Shown piece after piece: positions 26,358 through 35,008 of a stretch of 64,000 nt of DNA. The first letter of the stretch is position 1; every line of letters starts with the position of its first letter. Origin of the DNA: Acetobacterium woodii DSM 1030 (lineage in GTDB: Bacteria; Bacillota; Clostridia; Eubacteriales; Eubacteriaceae); NCBI RefSeq assembly GCF_000247605.1, contig NC_016894.1, positions 2,593,732 through 2,657,731 of the forward strand, read 5' to 3'. The notes beneath the pieces are model-generated. The model had not been told where the DNA came from. It was given only the letters and a program-made list of their open reading frames with translations, and ran no database searches. Made by a program: the position numbers and the translations under genes.

Positions 26358-26395
26358 AGCTGATTCAAATTCTTTATTTGGATCAGCTTTTTTTA
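26358..26395. terminator. Terminator of the his operon (bidirectional)
   Basis: The stem AGCTGATTCAAAT/ATTTGGATCAGCT (one G-T pair) with a five-base loop is followed by TTTTTTT. It overlaps the stop of the convergent WecE-like gene. Confidence 0.92.
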
Positions 26396-27535
26396 CTCTT
26401 TCGGGTCCTTAACAAAAAAACGATCGATTTGATCGACAATATAAATCACCTCGGCTTCTTCAAGATCATAAAAAAGCGGTAATCTTAATAATCGCTTGCT
26501 TTCATTTGTGGTAAAACGATCTTCTCCATTAAATCTGCCAAACCTTATTCCCGCTTGAGACGAATGCAGTGGGACGTAATGAAAAACTGTAAAAATGTTA
26601 TTTTTCTTCAAATGTTGAATTAAATGATCTCGTTCCGCCTGATCTTTCACTTTTAAATAAAACAGATGACCGTTCTGCTCACATTCATCTGGAATAAAAG
26701 GCAACTGAAGATACTGTTGATCTGCTAAAGGTTTTAACAACCGATAATATTTCTGCCATAATGCCACTCTCTTTTTTTTAATCTTATCCGCTTCTTCGAG
26801 TTGTGCAAATAAATAAGCCGCGTTAATTTCACTTGGTAAATATGACGATCCCAGATCAACCCAGGAATATTTATCAACTTCACCGGTCAAAAAAAGCTTG
26901 CGATTCGTTCCTTTTTCTCTAATAATTTCAGCTCTTTCCGAGAAAGCTGGATTATTAATGATCAGCGCGCCCCCTTCCCCCATTGAATAGTTTTTTGATT
27001 GATGAAAACTGTAACAGCCAAAATCTCCGATACTGCCCAAGGCCTTATTCCGGTATCGAGACTTGACTCCCTGGGCGGCATCTTCAATCACAAGCAAATG
27101 ATATTTCCGAGCGATTTCCATTATTTTATCCATTTCGCAACTGATCCCGGCATAATGAACCGGGACGATTACCTTTGTTTTTGGGGTGATTGCTGCTTCG
27201 ATTAAATTTTCATCGATGTTCATCGTATCGGGACGAATATCAACAAAAACGATTTTTGCCCCTCTTAAAACAAAAGCGTTTGCCGTTGAAGTAAATGTAT
27301 AAGATGCCATAATCACTTCATCACCAGGTTCGATATTACAAAGCAGTGCCGCCATTTCCAACGCATGGGTACCCGAAGTTGTCAATAATGCACTGACTGT
27401 TTTGGTCTGTTCAATCAGCCATCTGGTACAAGCTTTTATATAAACGCCATCTCCACTCATCGACTGAGTTGTGATGGCTCTGTGCATATAGTCTAATTCC
27501 TTTTCCCAAAATAAGGGTTTGTTAAATGGTATCAT
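26393..27535 (-). CDS. WecE/RffA-like dTDP-4-amino-4,6-dideoxygalactose transaminase
   Basis: This DegT/DnrJ/EryC1 PLP aminotransferase (380 residues) looks closest to WecE/RffA, which aminates dTDP-4-keto-6-deoxyglucose. Shared stretches include MIPFNKPLF, SGDGVYIKAC, PGDEVIMASYTFTSTANAFVLRG, VDIRPDTMNIDE, VIVPVHYAG, EDAAQG, the PLP Lys in FHQSKNYSMGEGG, and REKGTNR. No dTDP-sugar synthesis or enterobacterial-antigen genes are nearby, so its pathway here is open; cell-surface glycan or S-layer decoration is the usual role. It is convergent with the his operon and appears to be a single-gene unit. Confidence 0.87.
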   Translation of the reverse strand: MIPFNKPLFWEKELDYMHRAITTQSMSGDGVYIKACTRWLIEQTKTVSALLTTSGTHALEMAALLCNIEPGDEVIMASYTFTSTANAFVLRGAKIVFVDIRPDTMNIDENLIEAAITPKTKVIVPVHYAGISCEMDKIMEIARKYHLLVIEDAAQGVKSRYRNKALGSIGDFGCYSFHQSKNYSMGEGGALIINNPAFSERAEIIREKGTNRKLFLTGEVDKYSWVDLGSSYLPSEINAAYLFAQLEEADKIKKKRVALWQKYYRLLKPLADQQYLQLPFIPDECEQNGHLFYLKVKDQAERDHLIQHLKKNNIFTVFHYVPLHSSQAGIRFGRFNGEDRFTTNESKRLLRLPLFYDLEEAEVIYIVDQIDRFFVKDPKE

Positions 27536-27641
27536 GATCGTAACTATCCTTTATTATAAATTTGTTTGTTTTTATTGTTTTTGTTATCCTAAATATCATC
27601 TTAGGGTTCAACAATTAAAATTATATTGGCCTGGTTCAAAT

Positions 27642-27676
27642 AAAAAAGGGATTCCGATCATTACACCGGTTTCCCT
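27642..27676 (-). terminator. Terminator of the taurine-type ABC operon
   Basis: An imperfect stem GGGAAACCG/CGGAATCCC (minus strand, two mismatches) is followed by CTTTTTTATT. It lies about 15 bases after the stop of the ATP-binding protein gene. Confidence 0.6.
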
Positions 27677-27691
27677 GTGAAAGCGCTGTTT

Positions 27692-28480
27692 TCAGGTATC
27701 AATCAGATCGAGAATCTCTTCTTTAAGATTCAGGTATTTTTCGTTGGTGTGAATCCGTCCAGTCTTAGAATCAACCGCATTTTCGATAAAATCCAAATCC
27801 AATTCTTTGATAATTGTCCCCGGATTTTTTGACATCACCAAAACCCGTGTTCCCAATGAAAGAGCTTCATCAACATCGTGGGTTATCATAAAAATAGTAT
27901 TATGATTTTCTTTCCAGATATTCCGGATCAGTTTTTGCATATGAATCCGTGTCAGTGCATCCAACGCACCTAACGGTTCATCCATCAACATGACTTCCGG
28001 TTCATTCGCCAAAACCCGCGCCAAGGCTACCCTTTGTTTCATCCCACCGGATAATTCAAAAGTTGCCTGATTCTCAAATTCGACCAAATCAACTTGTTTT
28101 AAATAATGACTGGCAATTTTTGAGCTTTCTATTTTTGAAAGACCTTTCATTTTTGGTCCAAACTCGATATTTTTTCGCACGTTCATCCAGGGATATAGCG
28201 ATGCTGACTGAAAAATGACCCCCCGGTTCCAGTCTGGCCCGGCAACAACCTGCCCGTTCATTAAAAAGGTCCCTTCCGTTTGCTGCAAAAATCCGGCAAG
28301 AACTTTTAACAATGTACTCTTACCACATCCCGAGGGACCTAAAACACAAATAAAGTCGCCCCGATAGATGTTTAAATTGATGTTCTCAATCGCCCTGATC
28401 GGCTCGCTGTTCGTCAGATATTCAACGCCTAATTTACTTATTTCAATTAACAATTCGTTTTTCATCTTTTTGGCACTCAT
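27692..28480 (-). CDS. ABC transporter ATP-binding protein, taurine/sulfonate type (TauB/SsuB-like)
   Basis: This is a 262-residue cytoplasmic ATPase of the nitrate/sulfonate/taurine importer family. Walker A is GPSGCGKSTLLKVLAG, the Q-loop region is VIFQSASLYPWMNV, the signature is LSGGMKQRVALARVLANEP, and Walker B is VMLMDEPLGALD with ITHDVDEAL. It overlaps the solute-binding protein gene by four bases (ATGA) and is the last gene of a permease-binding protein-ATPase operon. The residues do not set the substrate; the partner binding protein points to taurine or a related sulfonate. Confidence 0.92.
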   Translation of the reverse strand: MSAKKMKNELLIEISKLGVEYLTNSEPIRAIENINLNIYRGDFICVLGPSGCGKSTLLKVLAGFLQQTEGTFLMNGQVVAGPDWNRGVIFQSASLYPWMNVRKNIEFGPKMKGLSKIESSKIASHYLKQVDLVEFENQATFELSGGMKQRVALARVLANEPEVMLMDEPLGALDALTRIHMQKLIRNIWKENHNTIFMITHDVDEALSLGTRVLVMSKNPGTIIKELDLDFIENAVDSKTGRIHTNEKYLNLKEEILDLIDT

Positions 28481-29511
28481 TTTTTTAAAGAAAGCTCAAG
28501 ATACTCCGAATTTATGAATTGGTCAAATTCTCCCTGCGACGGTACCACATCAATCGATTTTTGCGTCTGCAAAAAATCGGCCGTATCTTTCATAATTTTT
28601 GCAAAAGCACCTGGTGACCCCGGTGTTCCCATATATTCTGAACTCAGTTCCGCTTCTGGTGTTAACCACTTTGAGCCTTCCATTTGTGCTAAAGCTTCTT
28701 CCGTTGAAATGCCCAATTCTTTAGCCACAGCAGCGGCACTTTGTTGCGGATTACTGCGGTAGGCATCGCCACCTTCACTTAAGCATTTGATAAAATCTGC
28801 AACAAGCTCGGGATTTTGGTCTGAAAATGCTTTACGGACTAAACAGACATTAGCGGTCACATAACCCTTGTTAGCCATCTCTTCGCTACTTACAAGGACC
28901 GTTCCATTTTTTAACAATTGACCTAAGGTCGGTTGCCAAGTATAGGCCGCTTGAATGTCGCCTCTTTCCCAGGCAGCAACAATATCCGACGTTTGCATAT
29001 CCATTAATTGCACTTCGTCTTGAATCCCTTCATCTTTGAGATAGTTAAGCAAACTATAATGGGAAGTACTGGCAAACGGGGTGGCAATTACTTTTCCTTT
29101 AAGGTCCGCAGCACGACTAATATTCGAATCATTTTTGACGGCTAACGCTTCAATCTTGCCTAATACCTCATGGATCCATACCAATTCAACATCCAAACCT
29201 CTTGAAAACGCAATAATTCCGTTTGTATCACCCATTGTTGCAAAATCAATATCACCTGAAGCTAATGCTTTATTAGCATCAACGCCAGAATCGAAAACAA
29301 TAAAATTACATTCAATCCCTTTTTCAGTAAAATATTTATCAAATATTCCCGTCGTTTTTGCTACCATTTCATCATTAGGCACCCGCAGATATCCGACATT
29401 TATTTTTGTTGACGTTTTCCCAACCGGTCCTTTACTTTGACATCCTGCCAATGTTATCATGATCACCGCAATGATTAAAATCAGAATTCGTTTTGTTATC
29501 TTTTTTTTCAT
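28477..29511 (-). CDS. TauA-like ABC substrate-binding lipoprotein
   Basis: About 344 residues with a lipoprotein signal (KKKITKR, hydrophobic core, lipobox LAGC) indicate a membrane-anchored binding protein. The mature protein follows E. coli TauA closely from memory: VGYLRVPNDEMVAKT, FDSGVDANKALASGDIDFA, EALAVKN, IATPFASTSHYSLL, VAAWERGDIQAAYTWQP and SEEMANKGY. Taurine or another small sulfonate is the likely ligand; this is family inference. No oxygenase TauD is present, as expected for an anaerobe, and no sulfo-lyase is seen. The start is the second ATG, eight bases after AGGAG. Confidence 0.88.
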   Translation of the reverse strand: MKKKITKRILILIIAVIMITLAGCQSKGPVGKTSTKINVGYLRVPNDEMVAKTTGIFDKYFTEKGIECNFIVFDSGVDANKALASGDIDFATMGDTNGIIAFSRGLDVELVWIHEVLGKIEALAVKNDSNISRAADLKGKVIATPFASTSHYSLLNYLKDEGIQDEVQLMDMQTSDIVAAWERGDIQAAYTWQPTLGQLLKNGTVLVSSEEMANKGYVTANVCLVRKAFSDQNPELVADFIKCLSEGGDAYRSNPQQSAAAVAKELGISTEEALAQMEGSKWLTPEAELSSEYMGTPGSPGAFAKIMKDTADFLQTQKSIDVVPSQGEFDQFINSEYLELSLKK

Positions 29512-29522
29512 TTTCATCTCTC

Positions 29523-30311
29523 CTATTGATATCCTTTCCAGTAAACAAATTTATCTTCCAATTTACGCAAGGCCAAATCGATGAGTAGTCCGGAGATTCC
29601 CATAATAATAATCCCCACAAAAATAACAGTGCTTTTTAAATATCGCGACGCATCAATAACCATCCAGCCAATCCCTGACGTCGCTGCTACCATCTCAGCC
29701 GAAACCAGTGTTGTATATGCCACTCCGACCGCGGTTCTGATACTCGTAAAAATCTCTGGCAGACACGCCGGTAAAACGATATAAAAAAACACGTTGCGCT
29801 GATTGGCCCCGAGCGATTTGGCACTTAAAATGTAATCCTGATTGATATTTGTCACCGCCGATACGCAAGCGACATAAATTGGCGCAAAAGCTGCTAAATA
29901 TAGCAATGTAACTTTCGAGGATTCACCAATCCCCAACCATAAAATCAATACCACATAATAGGCCAATGGCGGTAGCGGTCGATAAAACTGAACGATTGAA
30001 TCAACAATAGCCCGGGTTTTCTCAAAATAGCCACTTAACAGTCCTAACGGGACGGCTGTTATTATCGCTAATAAAGACGCCACAAACAACCGATAAAAAC
30101 TGGTTCCTAAATGGACCCATAAACTGGTCCCATTATAACCATTTTTTAAAATATCAATAAACGTTCGAAAAACGTCGCCTGGCGCCGGAACAACAATAGC
30201 TGAAACCAGATTGTATTTCGTTATCACAAACCAGATCATGAGAATTGCCAACCAAGTTCCTATTGTCAATAATCGATTGGTTGAAATTTTTTTTTTCATA
30301 TTCTGTGTCAT
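29523..30311 (-). CDS. ABC transporter permease, taurine/sulfonate type (TauC/SsuC-like)
   Basis: This is an integral membrane permease of about 262 residues with six predicted helices. The EAA-like loop reads SAKSLGANQRNVFFYIVLPACLPEIFTSIR, which contacts the ATPase. GISGLLIDLALRKLE closes the protein as in SsuC/TauC. It is the first gene of the operon, an order different from E. coli tauABC. The ATG follows AAAGGAG closely; a GTG five codons earlier is possible. The promoter and a leader hairpin lie upstream. Confidence 0.9.
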   Translation of the reverse strand: MTQNMKKKISTNRLLTIGTWLAILMIWFVITKYNLVSAIVVPAPGDVFRTFIDILKNGYNGTSLWVHLGTSFYRLFVASLLAIITAVPLGLLSGYFEKTRAIVDSIVQFYRPLPPLAYYVVLILWLGIGESSKVTLLYLAAFAPIYVACVSAVTNINQDYILSAKSLGANQRNVFFYIVLPACLPEIFTSIRTAVGVAYTTLVSAEMVAATSGIGWMVIDASRYLKSTVIFVGIIIMGISGLLIDLALRKLEDKFVYWKGYQ

Positions 30312-30406
30312 TTCTCCTTTTATCACTTATGATCAGACCATTGTCGTCGTTCGACAGCGGCGTTTGGCAAACACCGCCAACTGACTAAACGTTTCTTAGT
30401 TCTTTA

Positions 30407-30435
30407 ATTTTACCATGAGTAGCAATAGTCTTCAA
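30407..30435 (-). promoter_or_regulatory. Promoter of the taurine-type ABC operon
   Basis: TTGAAG and TAAAAT are separated by 17 bases on the minus strand. The predicted leader is about 90 bases long. Confidence 0.6.
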
Positions 30436-30544
30436 TTAAATGTTCCGACTTTCTTTTTTAGCCGCTAAAACAAATTTTCGTTTAAACTTTTTTTATCCTT
30501 CTAACAAGTAATCAAAAATCAAGCTACTTGCCAATCTAATTTCA

Positions 30545-30623
30545 AGAAAAAAAGCAGGATACAGCTTAACCTAATCACTATGGGTCTCAATTGAGATCCA
30601 TAAATTAGCTAATCTGCATCCTA
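30545..30623 (-). terminator. Long imperfect hairpin terminator after the disulfide reductase gene
   Basis: An extended stem of about 30 base pairs with small internal loops runs from AGGATGCAG on one side to CTGTATCCT on the other, with an AATT apex between CTC and GAG. On the minus strand it is followed by TTTTTTT. It lies about 100 bases after the stop codon. Confidence 0.75.
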
Positions 30624-30720
30624 GCCTTTAAATTATTTCAAATAGTCACTAAAAACGTTAACTCTGCGAACATTATTTTGTCGTTACAACATTTTAATAC
30701 ACGTATTGATTCTGTTATTT

Positions 30721-32418
30721 TTAATTGAAGTTATAGTCTGTCACAATCGGTTTTCGATTTTGCATTTTATCATTAAAATATTCATACATTGAAATACCTA
30801 AGTAAGAGCCGGAAATATTCCAGATGTTATCAAATCCGAGTTGACCCAATGCCTTGACCATGTTGTAACTACGTTGACCACTGCGACAATGGACATAAAC
30901 GGGTTGATCTTTAGGAATTTCATCCAGACGTTGACGGAATTGACTAAGCGGAATATTAACGGAATTAATCAAATGACTCCGTTCATATTCATGCGGTTCA
31001 CGGGCATCAATGATAAACGCCTTGTGCTCAACCAGCTCACGGACCGCTGAAACATGAACTTGCTTAAAGACACCATTGATAATATTATGCGCAACTAAAG
31101 CGGCGAAATTCACAGGATCTTTAGCGGTACTAAACGCGGGTGCATAACAAAGCTCCAGTTCTTTCAAATCTTCTAAAGTTCCGCCCATTGTTATCATCGT
31201 AGCAATAACATCGATTCGTTTTGTTGCATCACCTTTGCCAATTGCCTGAGCCCCTAAAATTTTTCCGGTTGGTACTTCAAAAACCAATTTGAAAAATAAC
31301 GGACTATTACCCGGCATAATTCCAACAATATCACCAGGAATAATATAGACACTATCAAATTGAAAACCTGCCAATTTTGCCGCTTTCTCCGTTAATCCGG
31401 TTGAGGCTGCATTCATTTCGAAAATCTTAATACACGATGAACCAATCACCCCCGCATTTCGAGTTGGAATCCCATACAAACTATCAGCGGCTGATCGTGC
31501 CTGCTTTTGGGCTGGTCCCGCTAAAGCCAGTTTTGTTTTTGAATGGGTAATCTGATGATACACTTCAATCGCATCGCCAACGGCGTAGATGTTCGGATCA
31601 CTGGTTTGATAATTGTGATTAACTAAAATGCCGCGGGTATTGCCAATTTCCAACCCTGCTTCAACGGCGAGTTTAGTGTCAGGAGTTACCCCGATTGCCA
31701 TTACCACCGCTTGCGCTACTATTTTTTTACCTGAAGCTAATTGTGCATAGTCATCGGTTATTTTGGCGATGCCATCACTGACAATCAGATTAACCCCTTT
31801 GTCTGTCAGTTCTTTATGTAAAATCTGAACCATATCATAATCAAAGGGAGCCATAATCTGATCGGCCTGTTCAACCAAGGTAACATTAAATCCGGCCGCC
31901 GATAGTTTTAAGTTTTCGGCCACTTCGACCCCAATAAATCCGCCACCAACGACAACAATATCTTTGACCCCATTTTGAACAAATTTATTCAGCTTGTCGA
32001 TGTCAACTACATTCTTAACCGTAAACACATTGGGGTTGCTACATCCTTCAAATTTGGGAACAATTGGGTTGGCACCAGGAGCCAGAAATAAACTATCATA
32101 AGTTTCTTCGTAATATTGTCCGGTTTCTAAGTCTCTGACTACCAACACTTTTTTATCTTTATCAATTTTAGTGACTTCATTATTTACTCTAGCTTCTATA
32201 TTATACTGCTTTTTAAAGTTCTCCGGACACATCAACACCAGGTCTTCACTGTTTTTGATCATCCCGCTTAAATGATTTGGTAAACAACAATTTGAAAACG
32301 AAACATTTGGTCCTTTTTCAAACATGATAACCTCTGCGGTTTCATCGAGCCTTCTGATTCGAGCTGCAACCGAAGCCCCTCCTGCAACGCCACCAACAAT
32401 CAATATTTTATTATTCAT
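30721..32418 (-). CDS. CoA-disulfide reductase-like flavoprotein with C-terminal rhodanese domain
   Basis: This 565-residue pyridine-nucleotide disulfide oxidoreductase is of the CoA-disulfide/persulfide reductase (CDR-Rhd, Npsr-like) type. The FAD dinucleotide motif VGGVAGGASVAARIRR opens the protein. The redox Cys is Cys44 in FSNCCLPNHL, with an unusual adjacent Cys45 where Gly is normal. A second Rossmann motif VVVGGGFIGVEVAENL binds NAD(P)H, and FAD is closed by YAVGDAIEV. The C-terminal rhodanese domain (about 460-550) has active Cys511 in VHCRSGQRS. Known relatives reduce CoA persulfides or polysulfide. It is the last gene of rhodanese-TsuA-CDR, so a role in cytoplasmic sulfane sulfur handling is likely. 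Confidence 0.93.
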   Translation of the reverse strand: MNNKILIVGGVAGGASVAARIRRLDETAEVIMFEKGPNVSFSNCCLPNHLSGMIKNSEDLVLMCPENFKKQYNIEARVNNEVTKIDKDKKVLVVRDLETGQYYEETYDSLFLAPGANPIVPKFEGCSNPNVFTVKNVVDIDKLNKFVQNGVKDIVVVGGGFIGVEVAENLKLSAAGFNVTLVEQADQIMAPFDYDMVQILHKELTDKGVNLIVSDGIAKITDDYAQLASGKKIVAQAVVMAIGVTPDTKLAVEAGLEIGNTRGILVNHNYQTSDPNIYAVGDAIEVYHQITHSKTKLALAGPAQKQARSAADSLYGIPTRNAGVIGSSCIKIFEMNAASTGLTEKAAKLAGFQFDSVYIIPGDIVGIMPGNSPLFFKLVFEVPTGKILGAQAIGKGDATKRIDVIATMITMGGTLEDLKELELCYAPAFSTAKDPVNFAALVAHNIINGVFKQVHVSAVRELVEHKAFIIDAREPHEYERSHLINSVNIPLSQFRQRLDEIPKDQPVYVHCRSGQRSYNMVKALGQLGFDNIWNISGSYLGISMYEYFNDKMQNRKPIVTDYNFN

Positions 32419-32529
32419 TTCTCTACTCCTTTACAATAATTATGGTCATGTTGTGATATGATTTTCATAACAACTTGAGTGTTTATTAATCAATATTTTA
32501 ATTTAAGTATGTCAATGTCGAAGTTACTG

Positions 32530-33789
32530 CTAGGATATCTTTTGATGCCGGTCCGGCGGAATTGTATCGGCCTTTCCCGCGAATAATTTCAATGCGGTCA
32601 TTCCACCTAATGTCAAGGTCACAAAAAAGCCCCATCCGGAAATTGAAAAATTACAAATCCCGGAAAATAATGCTCCGATATTACACCCTCCCGCTAAGCG
32701 GGCTCCAAAACCCATTAAAAAACCGCCAATCAAATAATAAATAATATTTCTTAGTTTAAACTTCAACTTAAACGCTAATCGGCCAGCCAGTAAAAAACCA
32801 ATCAACGCACCGAGAATGATCCCGATATTTCGTAGTGAATAAGGATCGTTTAAAATGCCCTTATTGGCGGTCTCAACATAATAAGCAAAAACCGGCGCGG
32901 TAAAATTCACTCCAAGCATTTGTAAAAATGCCACTCCCCACGTTACAAAAGCACCGGTAATACCCCAGCTGTTGTTTGTGGTAATCAAAATTAAGGCAAA
33001 CATGATCGCCAATAAAATGCCACCGGTCATAAAGCTCCATCGTTCAACAAAAAATTTGTGGAAAGTTTTATAACTGAACAATTTAAAATGATCATCCTCA
33101 GGTATTGGCAGTTCCTGATCTTCGTAAACTGTTTCCTGATAATATCCTTCTTTTTTTCGATAATCTTCATATTTTCGGACAATTACGTATAATCCAACCA
33201 GCAAAACAAACGAAATAGCAAGCGCCCCTACATATCCAAAAGCATCAGGCAAATATAATTTAATGCCAATTTGACCAATTGCCGAAGAATTTATTTGATC
33301 CTGTACAATTACGCCTGGTATTGATCCTAAAATAAATGTTATAATTGCAAACATGGCATGTCCTTCGCCTTCACCGAGGTCACTTAATGTCCCCGACGCA
33401 CAACCACCAGCAAGCATCATTCCCATTCCAAATATAAAACCGCCAATCAATACTGAAATATTGAGAAATTTGACGAAACTAAGTCCGGGAACCGGTAATC
33501 CACTTACCGTCGCCGACCATTGGATTCCCGCTGCTAAGATCATCGCAATCGCAAACATCACTAAAAGGGCACTACTTAAACTTCGTTCACCAGTGACATA
33601 AATTCGTTTTATTCCGCCGGCAAAACCAAATCTGGAACGTGTTAATATATAACCTAACGCCAAACCAGTTACCAGATATAATCCCAGATTTTGATCAATC
33701 GTGCTTTTAAAGGCACCAAAGATTACAACGATTAAAAGCACTCCTAAACCGATCAGCGGTTGTACTTTATGTTTATTATCTAAATTCAT
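32530..33789 (-). CDS. YeeE/YedE (TsuA-like) sulfur transporter, full length
   Basis: This 419-residue membrane protein of the YeeE/YedE family (DUF395) takes up thiosulfate or related sulfur species in characterised members. Two homologous halves are visible, each with a conserved Cys in a Gly-rich helix pair: GMMLAGGCASGTLSDLGEG in the first half and GFGARLAGGCNIGALFSG in the second. A charged cytoplasmic linker (YEDYRKKEGYYQETVYEDQE) joins them. It lies between the double-rhodanese lipoprotein and the disulfide reductase, consistent with import and processing of sulfane sulfur. The exact substrate is inferred. Confidence 0.9.
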   Translation of the reverse strand: MNLDNKHKVQPLIGLGVLLIVVIFGAFKSTIDQNLGLYLVTGLALGYILTRSRFGFAGGIKRIYVTGERSLSSALLVMFAIAMILAAGIQWSATVSGLPVPGLSFVKFLNISVLIGGFIFGMGMMLAGGCASGTLSDLGEGEGHAMFAIITFILGSIPGVIVQDQINSSAIGQIGIKLYLPDAFGYVGALAISFVLLVGLYVIVRKYEDYRKKEGYYQETVYEDQELPIPEDDHFKLFSYKTFHKFFVERWSFMTGGILLAIMFALILITTNNSWGITGAFVTWGVAFLQMLGVNFTAPVFAYYVETANKGILNDPYSLRNIGIILGALIGFLLAGRLAFKLKFKLRNIIYYLIGGFLMGFGARLAGGCNIGALFSGICNFSISGWGFFVTLTLGGMTALKLFAGKADTIPPDRHQKIS

Positions 33790-33821
33790 TTTTATCCCCT
33801 TGTTGCAATTTTTAAATAGAT

Positions 33822-33858
33822 AAGAGAGTGACCTGTCATTTTAGCTGGTCACTCTCTT
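33822..33858. terminator. Hairpin between the rhodanese lipoprotein and TsuA-like genes
   Basis: The perfect 12-bp stem AAGAGAGTGACC/GGTCACTCTCTT with a 13-base loop has only a weak T-rich tail. It probably attenuates or stabilises the mRNA of the highly expressed first gene and does not fully stop transcription. Confidence 0.6.
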
Positions 33859-33877
33859 GTGGACTTACAGAATTACA

Positions 33878-34810
33878 TTAGTTGGTTACAAGCGGATATC
33901 CTTTATTTGTCCATCCTGATGTCCCCGTCGCTGCGGTCCCGGTTCCTGAATTGAGTGACACTGCATCATAGCCCAATAATCTCAGTCCTGCTACTGTTTG
34001 ACCAGCAGTTTGACCGGTGTAGCAATATACAATAATTGTTTTATCCATTGGTAAAGTGCTGAATTGTTCTTCCATTCCTTTACCAAAAGGAATGTTTACC
34101 GCACCTTCAATATGACCTTTCGCATAATCATCTGCTTTTCTAACATCCAAGAATGCTACTGTAGCATTTTTTTCATCAAGTGCTTTTTTAGCATCATCTT
34201 CTGAAATTTTGTAGTTTTTGTTCGTTGCTGTTTCCAAACCGGCATAATAATTTTCAATCGCCTTTTGGATGTCTGGATCAATTTTTGTATCAACCGATGC
34301 ATCAAATTCAGTTGGTGTTTTGTCAATCACGGCATCGACCCCTTCGACCTTAGAAATACCCAAGTTCCATCCTAAGTTAACTGATTTAGCATCAAACCCA
34401 GCAATATTTAATAGTGCTACTGTTTGACCGGCTGTTTGTCCGGTTACACAATAGATCATAACAGGTTTATCGTTGGGAATCTTGGTTAAATCATCGGCAA
34501 GCTTTGGACCCCAAGGCATGCTGATCGCTCCTTTGATATGGCCTTCAGCATAGGCATCGGCACTTCTGATATCCAGAATTGTCATTGAATCCCCTGCTTT
34601 TACCTTATCAACAAATGCCACCTGATCAATCTTATTGATATCATCCGGCATATTTGCATAAAAGCTGTTTACGGCATCAGCAACTACTGACGATCCATCA
34701 CTACTTTTATCCGTGCTACTTTTATCCGTTGTGCCCGTGCTACATGCACTTAAGGCGAACGCTGATAAAACAACAACCATGAAAACTAAAATCTTTTTGT
34801 TTTTCAACAT
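33878..34810 (-). CDS. Secreted lipoprotein with two rhodanese domains
   Basis: The 310-residue protein has a lipoprotein signal (KNKK, hydrophobic core, lipobox LSAC at Cys23), then a Ser/Thr-rich linker and two rhodanese domains. Domain 1 (about 60-155) contains LDIRSADAYAEGHIKGAISMP and the loop CVTGQTAGQT at Cys121; domain 2 (about 200-295) contains LDVRKADDYAKGHIEGAVNIP and CYTGQTAGQT at Cys263. Both catalytic Cys are retained, so both halves may carry persulfide sulfur. Its surface position and place before a TsuA-like transporter suggest it captures or transfers sulfane sulfur outside the membrane. Confidence 0.92.
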   Translation of the reverse strand: MLKNKKILVFMVVVLSAFALSACSTGTTDKSSTDKSSDGSSVVADAVNSFYANMPDDINKIDQVAFVDKVKAGDSMTILDIRSADAYAEGHIKGAISMPWGPKLADDLTKIPNDKPVMIYCVTGQTAGQTVALLNIAGFDAKSVNLGWNLGISKVEGVDAVIDKTPTEFDASVDTKIDPDIQKAIENYYAGLETATNKNYKISEDDAKKALDEKNATVAFLDVRKADDYAKGHIEGAVNIPFGKGMEEQFSTLPMDKTIIVYCYTGQTAGQTVAGLRLLGYDAVSLNSGTGTAATGTSGWTNKGYPLVTN

Positions 34811-35008
34811 TTTCTCTTTCCCCCTAGTTCGTTAAATATTTATTTAACAATATTATAACGCATGGTTATGGCAATTAACCCCTCATCTTTGTAATCCAGT
34901 ATTATTAATATTAATGGCCACCCCATTCCGGTTACAATTTATTTTATACCCATTTGTGTTATACTTTAATCATATTCAATATAATGTAATTAAGGTTGGA
35001 GTTATTTA

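Larger units (their letters stand above)
30312..30720. other. Intergenic region between the cdr-like gene and the ABC operon
   Basis: This 409-base stretch holds the terminator of the disulfide reductase gene and the promoter of the ABC operon, both listed separately. The leader of the ABC operon contains a hairpin GCGG-T-GTTTG-CC-AAAC-G-CCGC (about 30357-30378) and an inverted repeat ACTAA-7-TTAGT just downstream of the -10 box (about 30384-30400). These are candidate regulatory elements. I recognise no known riboswitch. Confidence 0.5.
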
